NCBI GenBank assembly: GCA_025964575.1
Contig: JAOPYO010000353.1
Coordinates: 1 to 46,072 of the forward strand
DNA length: 46,072 nt
Direction: 5' to 3'
DNA from: Actinomycetes bacterium
GTDB lineage: Bacteria > Actinomycetota > Actinomycetes > Streptosporangiales > Streptosporangiaceae
This document shows, in pieces, positions 39,655 through 46,072 of the stretch; position 1 is the stretch's first letter; every line of letters starts with the position of its first letter. The notes beneath the pieces were generated by a model. That model saw only the letters and a list, made by a program, of their open reading frames with translations, was not told where the DNA came from and made no database searches. Position numbers and translations under genes: made by a program.

Positions 39655-41346
39655 GTGGCGGACGTGGAGGCACCCGACGTGGAGGCACCCGACGTGCCAG
39701 CTCAGGACGTGCCTGGCCAGGACGTGGCTGGCCAGGACGTGTCGGCTCAGGACGTGCCGCAGGTGAAGCCCAAGGGACTGGGGCTCATCGGCTGGCTGCG
39801 GTGGGGCTGGCGGCAGCTCACCTCGATGCGGACCGCTCTGATCCTGCTGTTCCTGGTCGCGCTGGGGTCCATCCCCGGCGGTCTGCTACCGCAGCGCGGG
39901 CAGGCTCCGGAGAAGGTCGCTCTCTACCTCCAGGAGCACAAGCAGCTGGGGCCGTGGATGGACAGGCTCTCGCTGTTCGATCTCTTCGCCGCGCCCTGGT
40001 TCGCCGCGATCTACATTCTGCTGTTCGTCTCGCTGGCCGGCTGCGTGATCCCGCGCATACTGAAGCACGGCCATAACGTACGGGCTCGTCCGCCCGTCGC
40101 GCCCCGTCACCTGACCAGGCTGCCGCAGTCCGAGTCGTACGAGACCGACGCGACGCCCGAGGAGGCTCTCGAGCAGGCACACGACCTGCTCAAAGGGCGC
40201 CGTTTCCGGGTCGATATCCACCAGGGGTCGGTGGCGGCGGAGAAGGGCCACGTCGGTGAGACCGGCAACCTGATCTTCCACCTGGCCCTGCTGGTGCTGC
40301 TGTTCTCAGTCGGCAGTGGTGCGGCGTTCGGCTACAAGGGCAACGTCCTGCTGACCGAGGGCGGTGCTTTCTCCAACACCCTCACCAATTACGACGCGTT
40401 CAAGCCGGGCCGGCAATTCTCCGCCGACGAGCTTTCGCCGTTCACGATCAACCTGGACGACTTTCGCGCCACGTACCTCACCTCGGGCAAGAACATGGGT
40501 CAGCCCACCAGCTTCTTCGCCAAGATCCGCTACAGGGACGGCTCGGGATCGGAGAAGCCGTACAACCTGCAGGTCAACCATCCGCTGAGCGTGGGTGGCG
40601 CCAAGGTGTATCTCCTCGGTCATGGTTACGCGCCGACCTTCACCGTGAAGGACGGCAAGGGGCAGATCGCGTTCCAGGGGTCGACGCCGTTCCTGCCGAT
40701 GGAGGAGAAGACCTTCACTTCCGAGGGCGTCATCAAGGTGCCTGACGCCCAGCCCAGCCAGCTCGGCTTCTACGGGATCTTCTTCCCGTCCGCGGCACCC
40801 GACAAGGCCGGCAAGACGGTCTCGGCCTTTCCCGCGCCGCTCAACCCACGGGTGTCGATCGTTTCCTTCAGGGGCAACCTCGGTCTGGACTCCGGGATTC
40901 CGCAGTCGGTCTACAAGCTCGAGGGCCTAGGCAAGACGCTCTTCCCCATGGGAAAGGCCCAGGGGCTGCAGGTGGGACAGACCCTCACCCTGCCCAACGG
41001 CGCGGGCTCGATCACCTTCACCGGCTACAAGGAGTGGATCAGCCTCGCGCTCAACCATGACCCGGGCCGGGTCCCCGCCCTGACCGCCGCGGTGATCGCG
41101 ATCCTCGGCATCGTCACCTCCTTCCTGATCCGGCGTCGCAGACTATGGGTCCGTGCGAGGACCACAAAAGAGGGGCGTACCGTGGTCGAGGTCGGTGGGC
41201 TTGCCCTCGGCAACGCGACGGCCGAGTTCGATGACATCGTGGCGGACCTGCGTCAACGAATCCCTGCCGCGGAAGAGCCCGACAGCGAGTCCACCGGAAG
41301 CGAGCCCGCGGGCACCGGGGCCGCCGGAAACCAGAACAAGGAGTGA
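39655..41346 (+). CDS. resB: Cytochrome c biogenesis protein ResB (Ccs1)
   Basis: A 563-residue half of the System II heme-lyase. Core features are TM helices around residues 60-80 and 120-140, a third near 205-225 (LIFHLALLVLLFSVGSGAAFGY), a large outer domain and a C-terminal TM (about 480-500). The GTG at 39655 begins one base after the ccdA stop. Residues 3-37 are a (D-V-x-x-x)n repeat with seven units and a GTG codon in each, a cytoplasmic extension not needed by the family. It overlaps or abuts ccsA. Confidence 0.94.
   Translation: MADVEAPDVEAPDVPAQDVPGQDVAGQDVSAQDVPQVKPKGLGLIGWLRWGWRQLTSMRTALILLFLVALGSIPGGLLPQRGQAPEKVALYLQEHKQLGPWMDRLSLFDLFAAPWFAAIYILLFVSLAGCVIPRILKHGHNVRARPPVAPRHLTRLPQSESYETDATPEEALEQAHDLLKGRRFRVDIHQGSVAAEKGHVGETGNLIFHLALLVLLFSVGSGAAFGYKGNVLLTEGGAFSNTLTNYDAFKPGRQFSADELSPFTINLDDFRATYLTSGKNMGQPTSFFAKIRYRDGSGSEKPYNLQVNHPLSVGGAKVYLLGHGYAPTFTVKDGKGQIAFQGSTPFLPMEEKTFTSEGVIKVPDAQPSQLGFYGIFFPSAAPDKAGKTVSAFPAPLNPRVSIVSFRGNLGLDSGIPQSVYKLEGLGKTLFPMGKAQGLQVGQTLTLPNGAGSITFTGYKEWISLALNHDPGRVPALTAAVIAILGIVTSFLIRRRRLWVRARTTKEGRTVVEVGGLALGNATAEFDDIVADLRQRIPAAEEPDSESTGSEPAGTGAAGNQNKE
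39661..39765. repeat. Seven 15-bp tandem repeats at the start of resB
   Basis: Units begin GACGTG at 39661, 39676, 39691, 39706, 39721, 39736 and 39751; the first two are identical (GACGTGGAGGCACCC). Each supplies an in-frame GTG, so eight GTG codons including the presumed start are possible initiation points. Confidence 0.93.
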
Positions 41347-41351
41347 CGAGC

Positions 41352-42359
41352 GTGGACACCCATCTCGCCAATCTGAGCAACCAGCTCATGCTCGGCACCG
41401 TGCTCTTGTACGTGGTCGCGATGGTCGGCTATGCCGCGGATCTGGCCTTCGGCGAGCGTCGCCGTACGGTCGCGGCGACCGCACAGGCCAAGATCCTGGT
41501 CGGCGCCGGTGGCCCGGAGAAGGCCGACGCCGGATCCGTCGCAGGGCCGGACGCCGCGGGTTCGGACGTCGCGGAGGCGGACGAAGACAGGCGGCAAGTC
41601 GACTGGGGCCGCTTCGCGGTCCTGATCAATGTCATCGGCTGGGGTGTCCACCTGGGCGAACTCGTCACCCGGGGCATGGCCGCCCAGCGGCTGCCCTGGG
41701 GGAACATGTACGAGTTCGTCTCGGCGATCTGCTTCGCCGCGGTGACCGCGTATCTGATTCTGCTGGCCCGCCAGAACGTACGGTTCCTCGGCGCCTTCCT
41801 CATGGTCGCCGTGGTCATCGGACTGGGTATCGCCACGATCTGGCTGTACGGCGACCCGGGGCCGCTGCGGCCGGCGTTGCACTCGTACTGGATCGGCATC
41901 CACGTCACGGCCGCCATCATCGCCACCGGCACCTTCGCGCTCGCCGCCGTCACCACTCTGCTCTATCTGGCGGTCGCCCGTCGCGAGGCTCAGGTCACGG
42001 CCGTGGCGGGGGGCAAGACCGGTGAGGTCACCGGATTCCTCAGCCGGTTCCCGTCCGCGGACCGGCTGGACCGGCTTTCCAACCGCATCACGATGTTCGG
42101 CTTCCCGATCTGGACCTTCGCCATCATCGCGGGCGCGATCTGGGCCGACTCGGCGTGGGGCCGTTACTGGGGCTGGGACCCCAAGGAGACCTGGTCGTTC
42201 ATCACCTGGGTGGTCTATGCCGGATATCTGCACGCCAGGGCCACCGCCGGCTGGAAGGGCCACAAGGCAGCGGTCATCGCGTTGATCGCCTTCGCGTGCC
42301 TGCTCTTCAATTTCTTCGGGATCAATTACCTGGTCTCAGGAATGCATTCCTACAAATAG
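41352..42359 (+). CDS. ccsA: Cytochrome c biogenesis protein CcsA/CcsB (heme-handling)
   Basis: A 335-residue polytopic membrane protein with the WWD heme-handling motif WGRYWGWDPKETWSF near residue 270 and conserved His residues in WGVHLGE and IGIHVTAA. With ResB it delivers heme to apocytochrome c. A low-complexity loop rich in Ala/Gly/Asp lies after the first TM (about 48-75). GTG 41352 has AAGGAG eight bases upstream; GTG 41343, overlapping the resB stop, is the alternative. Confidence 0.95.
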   Translation: MDTHLANLSNQLMLGTVLLYVVAMVGYAADLAFGERRRTVAATAQAKILVGAGGPEKADAGSVAGPDAAGSDVAEADEDRRQVDWGRFAVLINVIGWGVHLGELVTRGMAAQRLPWGNMYEFVSAICFAAVTAYLILLARQNVRFLGAFLMVAVVIGLGIATIWLYGDPGPLRPALHSYWIGIHVTAAIIATGTFALAAVTTLLYLAVARREAQVTAVAGGKTGEVTGFLSRFPSADRLDRLSNRITMFGFPIWTFAIIAGAIWADSAWGRYWGWDPKETWSFITWVVYAGYLHARATAGWKGHKAAVIALIAFACLLFNFFGINYLVSGMHSYK

Positions 42360-42368
42360 CAGGAGAAG

Positions 42369-42390
42369 CCCGCAAGCAGGAGCCTGCGGG
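42369..42390. terminator. Stem-loop between convergent ccsA and PLDc_N genes
   Basis: CCCGCA (42369-42374) pairs with TGCGGG (42385-42390); the loop itself holds the dyad GCAGG/CCTGC. It lies just after the ccsA stop and 16 bp before the end of the convergent gene. Confidence 0.6.
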
Positions 42391-42405
42391 TAGGAGCCCG
42401 AACCG

Positions 42406-42750
42406 TCATTCCTCGCCGCGGATGCGGCGGTCGAGGCTCTTGAGGAAGTCGGGGTCGTCGTCGGGGCCCATCGGCCTGACATAGGGCAGGTCCAACGCGG
42501 GGTCATCAGGGAATCGCTTCCGAGGGATGCGGCGACGCCGTACGCCTGTCCGGAGCATCTCTGCCTCAGCCCGGCGCGGCCGTCCGAAGAGCAGCCACAG
42601 GACGGCGCCGAGGTTCATCGTCAGCAGCACGATCAGGAACCAGCCGAACTTCGGCAGTTTCCGGACGTCCAGCTCGTCGGTCGTCAGCACGTCGAACAGG
42701 CAGAAGAGCCAGATGCCGAGTGCAATCAGTGCGAGAAGGACATAGACCAT
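42406..42750 (-). CDS. PLD nuclease N-terminal (PLDc_N) domain membrane protein
   Basis: A 114-residue protein with two TM helices (about 3-22 and 36-56) in the PLDc_N pattern (LALIALGIWLFCLFDVL, KFGWFLIVLLTMNLGAVLWLLFGRP) and a basic then acidic cytoplasmic tail. It has no phospholipase domain. AGGTTA at 42757-42762 is TAACCT on the coding strand, six bases before the ATG, indicating a leaderless message whose -35 would fall in the adjoining palindrome. Confidence 0.88.
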   Translation of the reverse strand: MVYVLLALIALGIWLFCLFDVLTTDELDVRKLPKFGWFLIVLLTMNLGAVLWLLFGRPRRAEAEMLRTGVRRRRIPRKRFPDDPALDLPYVRPMGPDDDPDFLKSLDRRIRGEE

Positions 42751-42756
42751 AGTGGC

Positions 42757-42762
42757 AGGTTA
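42757..42762 (-). promoter_or_regulatory. -10 box of the PLDc_N gene
   Basis: TAACCT on the reverse strand, six bases before the ATG at 42750. The -35 position 17 bp further falls at plus 42780-42785, inside the 22-bp palindrome. Confidence 0.5.
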
Positions 42763-42775
42763 ACCGTCTCCCCGC

Positions 42776-42797
42776 TTACTCTGCCATGGCAGAGTAA
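42776..42797. promoter_or_regulatory. Perfect 22-bp palindrome, probable operator
   Basis: The half-site TTACTCTGCCA (42776-42786) is followed by its exact reverse complement (42787-42797). It lies in the 93-bp divergent gap between the PLDc_N gene and the zincin gene and would cover the -35 of the former and lie 47 bp before the ATG of the latter. The bound regulator is unknown. Confidence 0.7.
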
Positions 42798-42843
42798 ACC
42801 CCGTAGGGCTCTGGTCGTAGCGGCCGGTCGAGAACGGAGCGCG

Positions 42844-43758
42844 ATGCGGTACTGGGGCATACACCGCAAGCACCGGGAGTCCAAGGACGGTGGCTATGCC
42901 TCGTCCCCTCCCGACCAGCGGGCGGAGCACCCCACGACGCGACTGCGGCGCACCCAGCCGCGGGACGCTCTGGGCCGGTTCCGCAAGGCGGGGCGCGACG
43001 ATGAGTTCGCATTCCGGACGGGAGTCGATCAGCCGTCGGGAGAACAGCCGGCCGCCAAGGGCGCCTACTCCTGGCGCGACTTCGAGCTCGATGACGAGCT
43101 GCCCCGCACGTCGGCCCGGCCTCCCGACGCACCCGGTTCGCCTGGTCCACCGGGCCCGGCGGACGGGCGGCGGCACTGCGGGAGGCTGGAGGGCATCCTC
43201 TACCGGCAGTGGGACGGCGACCAGGGTCCGCCGACACCGGAGATCATTCGGGCGATCGACAGCCTCGCCGCCCTTCCGGAGCCGCTGAAGGAGCTCCTGG
43301 CGGGCGGACTGGACGGCATCTACGTTGGTCCTGGCGGGGTGCCCGATCTCGATGACATGGGCCATCTGAAGGGCCGGGAGCTGCCTTCGGGCAAGGCGAC
43401 CTGGGACATCTGCGCCGGCGCGTACGGCGACCGGAGGATCGTCGTGGGAGACCGGCCGTCGCCCACGCCGGACGTCATGATGCACGAGGTGGGCCACGCG
43501 TTGGACGACCTCGACGCGGGGGCGGACGGCTGGCAGTCCGACAGCCCCGAGTTCCGTGCGCTCTACGCCCAGTGTCTGCCGCATCTGGCCAGTGACTTCC
43601 ATCTGCAGCCGGACGATCTGGGGCGCAGGGAGTTCTTCGCCGACGCCTTCGCCTCGATCGCGGCCCGGCAGCGCCCCGCATTGGTCGACATGCTGGGCGG
43701 CGATACCCGGACAGCGCTCAACGTGATGCTGTTCTTCAACCGCCGGTACGGGATGTAG
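42844..43758 (+). CDS. Zincin-like metallopeptidase domain protein (ATLF/lethal-factor-like)
   Basis: A 304-residue protein without signal peptide. Residues 1-110 are hydrophilic and probably disordered, including RDALGRFRKAG, a motif I associate with phage structural proteins. From about 115 the protein is globular, with the zinc motif HEVGHALDD (214-222), a downstream SDSPEF and E263 in RREFFADAFAS as likely third ligand, as in anthrax-lethal-factor-like peptidases. Divergent from PLDc_N across a perfect palindrome; a small gene follows 11 bp later. Whether it is a developmental protease, a toxin or a domesticated phage protein is open. Confidence 0.75.
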   Translation: MRYWGIHRKHRESKDGGYASSPPDQRAEHPTTRLRRTQPRDALGRFRKAGRDDEFAFRTGVDQPSGEQPAAKGAYSWRDFELDDELPRTSARPPDAPGSPGPPGPADGRRHCGRLEGILYRQWDGDQGPPTPEIIRAIDSLAALPEPLKELLAGGLDGIYVGPGGVPDLDDMGHLKGRELPSGKATWDICAGAYGDRRIVVGDRPSPTPDVMMHEVGHALDDLDAGADGWQSDSPEFRALYAQCLPHLASDFHLQPDDLGRREFFADAFASIAARQRPALVDMLGGDTRTALNVMLFFNRRYGM

Positions 43759-43769
43759 GTGACCGAAGG

Positions 43770-44021
43770 ATGTATGTGATCAAGCTCGACAACGGGAACC
43801 TACGAGTACCGCACAGCGCGACCACCGAGGACGGACGGATCATCGGGCAGGCGTACGTCGAGATCGGACCTGACGATCCGGACTATTCGCGGCTTGCGGA
43901 TCAGGCGCTCACCGAGGAGGAGATGGCGGTGAAGCGGCGCCGGTGGCGGGACGACGACGAAGCTTTGCTGCGTCAGTTCGAGGATTGGAAGGCCCAGCAA
44001 GAGGATGCCCAGGGGGATTGA
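43770..44021 (+). CDS. Small acidic protein, partner of the zincin gene
   Basis: An 83-residue protein with no recognised family. The first 40 residues look like a small beta fold (YVIKLDNGNLRVP, GRIIGQAYVEIGPDD) and the rest is a charged helix (LTEEEMAVKRRRWRDDDEALLRQFEDW), possibly a coiled coil. GGTGAC precedes the ATG by six bases and the gene starts 11 bp after the zincin stop, so they are co-transcribed. An inhibitor or adaptor for the peptidase is possible but unproven. Confidence 0.75.
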   Translation: MYVIKLDNGNLRVPHSATTEDGRIIGQAYVEIGPDDPDYSRLADQALTEEEMAVKRRRWRDDDEALLRQFEDWKAQQEDAQGD

Positions 44022-44125
44022 GTCGGGCATTCTCGGCTGCCTGCGTCCCGCCGTGCCGGCTAGGTACTGCGATTGCTCTGTGGAGCTGGCTGCGCTATAA
44101 AACGGTCGATCTGTGTGAGCTACTG

Positions 44126-44326
44126 CTATCGGGTGAGCTCGGAAAGCGGCTCTTCACCGCGAAGGAGCGCATGTACTTCGGACTCGCGGAAACGGCGGTG
44201 CCCGCCTGGGGTCCGGATGCTACTGATGCGACCCGCCGCGGCCCATCTGGTCACGGTCTTTGGATCGACCCGGAAGAGCGCAGCGACCTCTCCGGGGGTC
44301 AGCAGGCGCTCACTCGTACTCTCCAC
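44126..44326 (-). CDS. bldC: Developmental transcriptional regulator BldC
   Basis: A 66-residue MerR-like winged-helix protein: LLTPGEVAALFRVDPKTVTRWAAAGRISSIRTPGGHRRFRESEVHALL, here residues 8-55, is nearly the Streptomyces BldC sequence, with the GGHRR wing. BldC binds direct repeats co-operatively and controls the onset of development. The GTG start follows AAGGGGGAA by six to seven bases. Transcribed away from the threonine ammonia-lyase gene. Confidence 0.95.
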   Translation of the reverse strand: MESTSERLLTPGEVAALFRVDPKTVTRWAAAGRISSIRTPGGHRRFRESEVHALLRGEEPLSELTR

Positions 44327-44628
44327 GTTGTTCTTCCCCCTTTGTCCCGCTCTCGGTGCGGGTGGACTGTTTCTAAGTGTGCCGGGTCAAGACCGGTTTC
44401 TCCCTTGTTTTCGGAAAACATCACACAACGTAGTTCCGTGAGCTGGGACTATAACGGCACGTGAACGGGGCAATTGCCACATCTGCCACGACGATCTCGA
44501 CACACCCGACGTGTAGTTCTCAGAACCGCCCGTTACCAGGGAGTAGCAGGTCATGGGGCCGACCCTGGCCAGGACACGGCCAAGGGGGCAAGAGCCGGGG
44601 ACCGGAAACAAAACTAGACTCCTGACTT
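44327..44628. promoter_or_regulatory. Divergent promoter region of bldC and the ammonia-lyase
   Basis: A 302-bp gap with no credible gene. On the reverse strand TATAGT (plus 44448-44453) is a good -10 for bldC, implying a leader of about 115 nt. The leader contains the dyad GTTTTC/GAAAAC around a single G (44407-44419), near the presumed start of the transcript. On the forward strand TAGACT (44615-44620) lies eight bases before the ammonia-lyase GTG. The reverse strand also reads open as short frames, which lack start signals. Confidence 0.55.
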
Positions 44629-45699
44629 GTGTCCGATCTCGTAACTCTGGGGGAGATCGAGGAGGCGGCCGCCCGGCTGCGTGGCGTCACCGTACGTACG
44701 CCGCTGGTTCCGTTCTCGTTGTCGTCCTCCGGACCATCCCTGCTGATCAAGCCCGAGTCGCTGCAACCGATCGGGGCCTTCAAACTGCGTGGAGCCTATG
44801 CCGCGATCACCGCGCTGCCGCGAGCCGCGCGACGACGCGGCGTCATCACCCATTCCAGCGGCAACCACGCTCAGGCGGTCGCCTATGCCGCGCGGGCACT
44901 CGGCATCCCCTCGGTGCTGATCATCCCGAACAACACCCCCGCGGTGAAGGTGGATGCCTGCGGCGAGCTGGGTGCCGACATCGTCTTCGTGGAGCCCACC
45001 ATGGAAGCCCGGATCGGCACCGCCGAACGGTTGGCGGAGGCGCACGGTCTCGCTCTGATCCCGCCGTTCGACGACGCCGGGGTGATCGCTGGACAGGGCA
45101 CCGTCGGAATGGAGATCGTAGCGGACGCCCCCGAGGTCGATGTCGTCCTGGTGCCGGTCGGCGGTGGTGGTCTGATCGCCGGCGTCGCGACCGCCGTCAA
45201 GACACTGTGTCCGGGTGCGAAGGTCGTCGGAGTGGAGCCGGAGCTGGCCGCGGACGCCAGGGATTCGCTGCGGGCCGGCTCTCGGGTCGGCTGGGCGCCG
45301 GACCGGACCGGCCGCACCATCGCCGACGCGCTCCGGGTGCAGCAGGTGGGGGAGCTGCCGTTCGCTCACATGACCGAGTACGTCGACGACATCGTCGTGG
45401 TGAGCGAGGACGAGATCCGCGAGGGCATGCGACGGCTGGCCCGTGGTCCCCGGCTCATCGCCGAACCGGCGGGCGCGGTGGCCACCGCCGCCTACCTCTT
45501 CCACCGGGACGAGCTGCCCCGGGGCGACTCGTACGTCTCCGTGCTCTCCGGCGGGAACGTCGACCCGGCCCTCTTCCTGGAGATTCTCGCCGGCGGCCCC
45601 CCGTCGGACGGTTCGGGAGAGGGTTCGGGAGAGGGTTCAACAGGCGGACCGACCGGCCCTTCGGCAGGGGCGGACGATCCGTTTGCCGACACCAGATAG
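44629..45699 (+). CDS. Threonine ammonia-lyase / serine-threonine dehydratase family
   Basis: A 356-residue fold-type II PLP enzyme, probably deaminating threonine (or serine). PLP Lys is in LQPIGAFKLRGAYAA, the phosphate loop is VPVGGGGLIAG, with HSSGNHAQAVAYAA and the C-terminal LSGGNVDP. There is no ACT regulatory domain, as in catabolic TdcB-like or serine racemase-like enzymes. The GTG is close behind TAGACT, so the transcript is probably nearly leaderless. The last 35 residues are a Gly/Ser/Pro-rich tail, partly from a 12-bp tandem repeat, outside the conserved fold. Confidence 0.93.
   Translation: MSDLVTLGEIEEAAARLRGVTVRTPLVPFSLSSSGPSLLIKPESLQPIGAFKLRGAYAAITALPRAARRRGVITHSSGNHAQAVAYAARALGIPSVLIIPNNTPAVKVDACGELGADIVFVEPTMEARIGTAERLAEAHGLALIPPFDDAGVIAGQGTVGMEIVADAPEVDVVLVPVGGGGLIAGVATAVKTLCPGAKVVGVEPELAADARDSLRAGSRVGWAPDRTGRTIADALRVQQVGELPFAHMTEYVDDIVVVSEDEIREGMRRLARGPRLIAEPAGAVATAAYLFHRDELPRGDSYVSVLSGGNVDPALFLEILAGGPPSDGSGEGSGEGSTGGPTGPSAGADDPFADTR
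45610..45645. repeat. 12-bp tandem repeat in the ammonia-lyase C-terminal tail
   Basis: GGTTCGGGAGAG occurs twice (45610-45621, 45622-45633) followed by a diverged GGTTCAACAGGC. In frame it encodes GSGE repeats. Confidence 0.9.
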
Positions 45700-45712
45700 C
45701 CTCGGAGTCACC

Positions 45713-45967
45713 ATGCGTTCCGTACTCGCTTATTCCTCCGCGCGAATCTTGATCTTCGCCGCCACCTGCGGCGTCCTGTGGGTGACCACGCCCATGAAGG
45801 AGTCGCCGGTGCTGCTCCTCGCGGTATCGATTCTGATCAGTGGCATCGTCAGCTATGTGCTGCTCTCCCGGCAGAGGGACGTCATGTCCTCCGCCATCAT
45901 TTCCGGTCTCCAAGGTCGGCGCCGCAAGTTCGATGTGGCCCGCACCAAGGAAGATGCGCCCGAGTAA
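45713..45967 (+). CDS. DUF4229-like small membrane protein
   Basis: An 84-residue protein with two TM helices (about 4-24 and 33-50) and a basic cytoplasmic tail containing SRQRDVMSSAIISGL and RRRKFDVARTKEDA, the layout of actinobacterial DUF4229 proteins. The ATG follows GGAG by six bases and lies 13 bp after the ammonia-lyase stop, so it is in the same operon. Function unknown. Confidence 0.85.
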   Translation: MRSVLAYSSARILIFAATCGVLWVTTPMKESPVLLLAVSILISGIVSYVLLSRQRDVMSSAIISGLQGRRRKFDVARTKEDAPE

Positions 45968-45971
45968 GAGA

Positions 45972-46054
45972 CCGCGCGGATAGGACTTCCGGGGCTCGCG
46001 ACGCCCAGGCTGTGCCTGGCCGCCGCTCGCTGATCCAGCGCCCTATCCGCGCGG
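45972..46054. other. 83-nt inverted-repeat element with internal hairpins
   Basis: CCGCGCGGATAGG (45972-45984) and its exact reverse complement (46042-46054) enclose 57 nt that contain further hairpins: GGGC/GCCC (45992-46006), CCAGGC-TGT-GCCTGG (46005-46019) and CGCTG-ATC-CAGCG (46028-46040). The first two share two bases and compete. It begins four bases after the preceding stop codon. A multibranched terminator, a small structured RNA or a miniature element with 13-bp terminal repeats are all possible. Confidence 0.65.
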
Positions 46055-46072
46055 CCCCTAGGGAACCCTCGA

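Noticed and set aside
1..46072. Insertion sequences, prophage, integrases, CRISPR arrays, restriction or classical toxin-antitoxin loci, biosynthetic gene cluster
   Set aside because: No transposase, integrase, Cas, polyketide/NRPS or terpene genes and no spaced repeat array were seen; the window is mainly conserved core.

Overview
The window is about 46 kb of high-GC actinobacterial chromosome. GTG and TTG starts are frequent, several genes appear to be read as leaderless mRNAs from a TANNNT -10 box, and the developmental regulators bldC and bldN are both present. This points to a sporulating, filamentous actinobacterium, probably Streptosporangiales-like. The order is my inference; genus cannot be decided from sequence alone.

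Almost all of the window is conserved core. From memory, gene order follows blocks known in Mycobacterium tuberculosis (radA-disA-membrane protein-mutY; Rv0498-proC-HTH-bS22-galE2-acyltransferase-HAD-glutaredoxin-hemA-hemC-hemD-hemB; hemL-phosphatase-thioredoxin-ccdA-resB-ccsA) and the rex/hem/bldN region of Streptomyces coelicolor.

Layout: (1) 1-6.2 kb: DNA integrity genes mutY (partial), disA and radA, an alpha/beta hydrolase and a methyltransferase. (2) 6.3-9.5 kb: sugar-phosphate isomerase-like gene, TetR regulator and a two-gene ABC exporter behind a clear promoter with an overlapping palindrome. (3) 9.6-15.4 kb: proline dehydrogenase, proC, a membrane protein and a MacAB-like lipoprotein/ATPase/permease set. 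(4) 15.4-23.3 kb: HSL-type esterase, acuC-type deacetylase, putative phosphatase, small HTH protein, ribosomal protein bS22, epimerase, acyltransferase, HAD phosphatase and the sigma factor BldN. (5) 23.5-30.8 kb: membrane/ABM-domain fusion, glutaredoxin-like gene, then rex-hemA-hemC-cobA/hemD-hemB with a Rex operator at the rex promoter. (6) 31-37.2 kb: PrimPol-like protein, Ser/Thr kinase, hemL, LysR regulator and a secreted beta-propeller. (7) 37.4-42.4 kb: histidine phosphatase and the System II cytochrome c biogenesis genes tlpA/ccsX-ccdA-resB-ccsA. (8) 42.4-46 kb: PLDc_N membrane protein, a zincin-like protein with a small partner, bldC, threonine ammonia-lyase and a DUF4229-like protein.

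The genes join around tetrapyrrole and respiratory biology: Rex senses NADH/NAD+ and controls heme synthesis, and the heme made is attached to cytochrome c by the ResB/CcsA system. The less explained signals are non-coding: a 39-bp palindromic core present twice in inverted orientation, a perfect 22-bp palindrome between the PLDc_N and zincin genes, an 83-nt multibranched inverted repeat at the right edge, and many short tandem repeats placed exactly on start codons, stop codons or gene tails. No tRNA, rRNA, CRISPR array, insertion sequence or prophage was seen.
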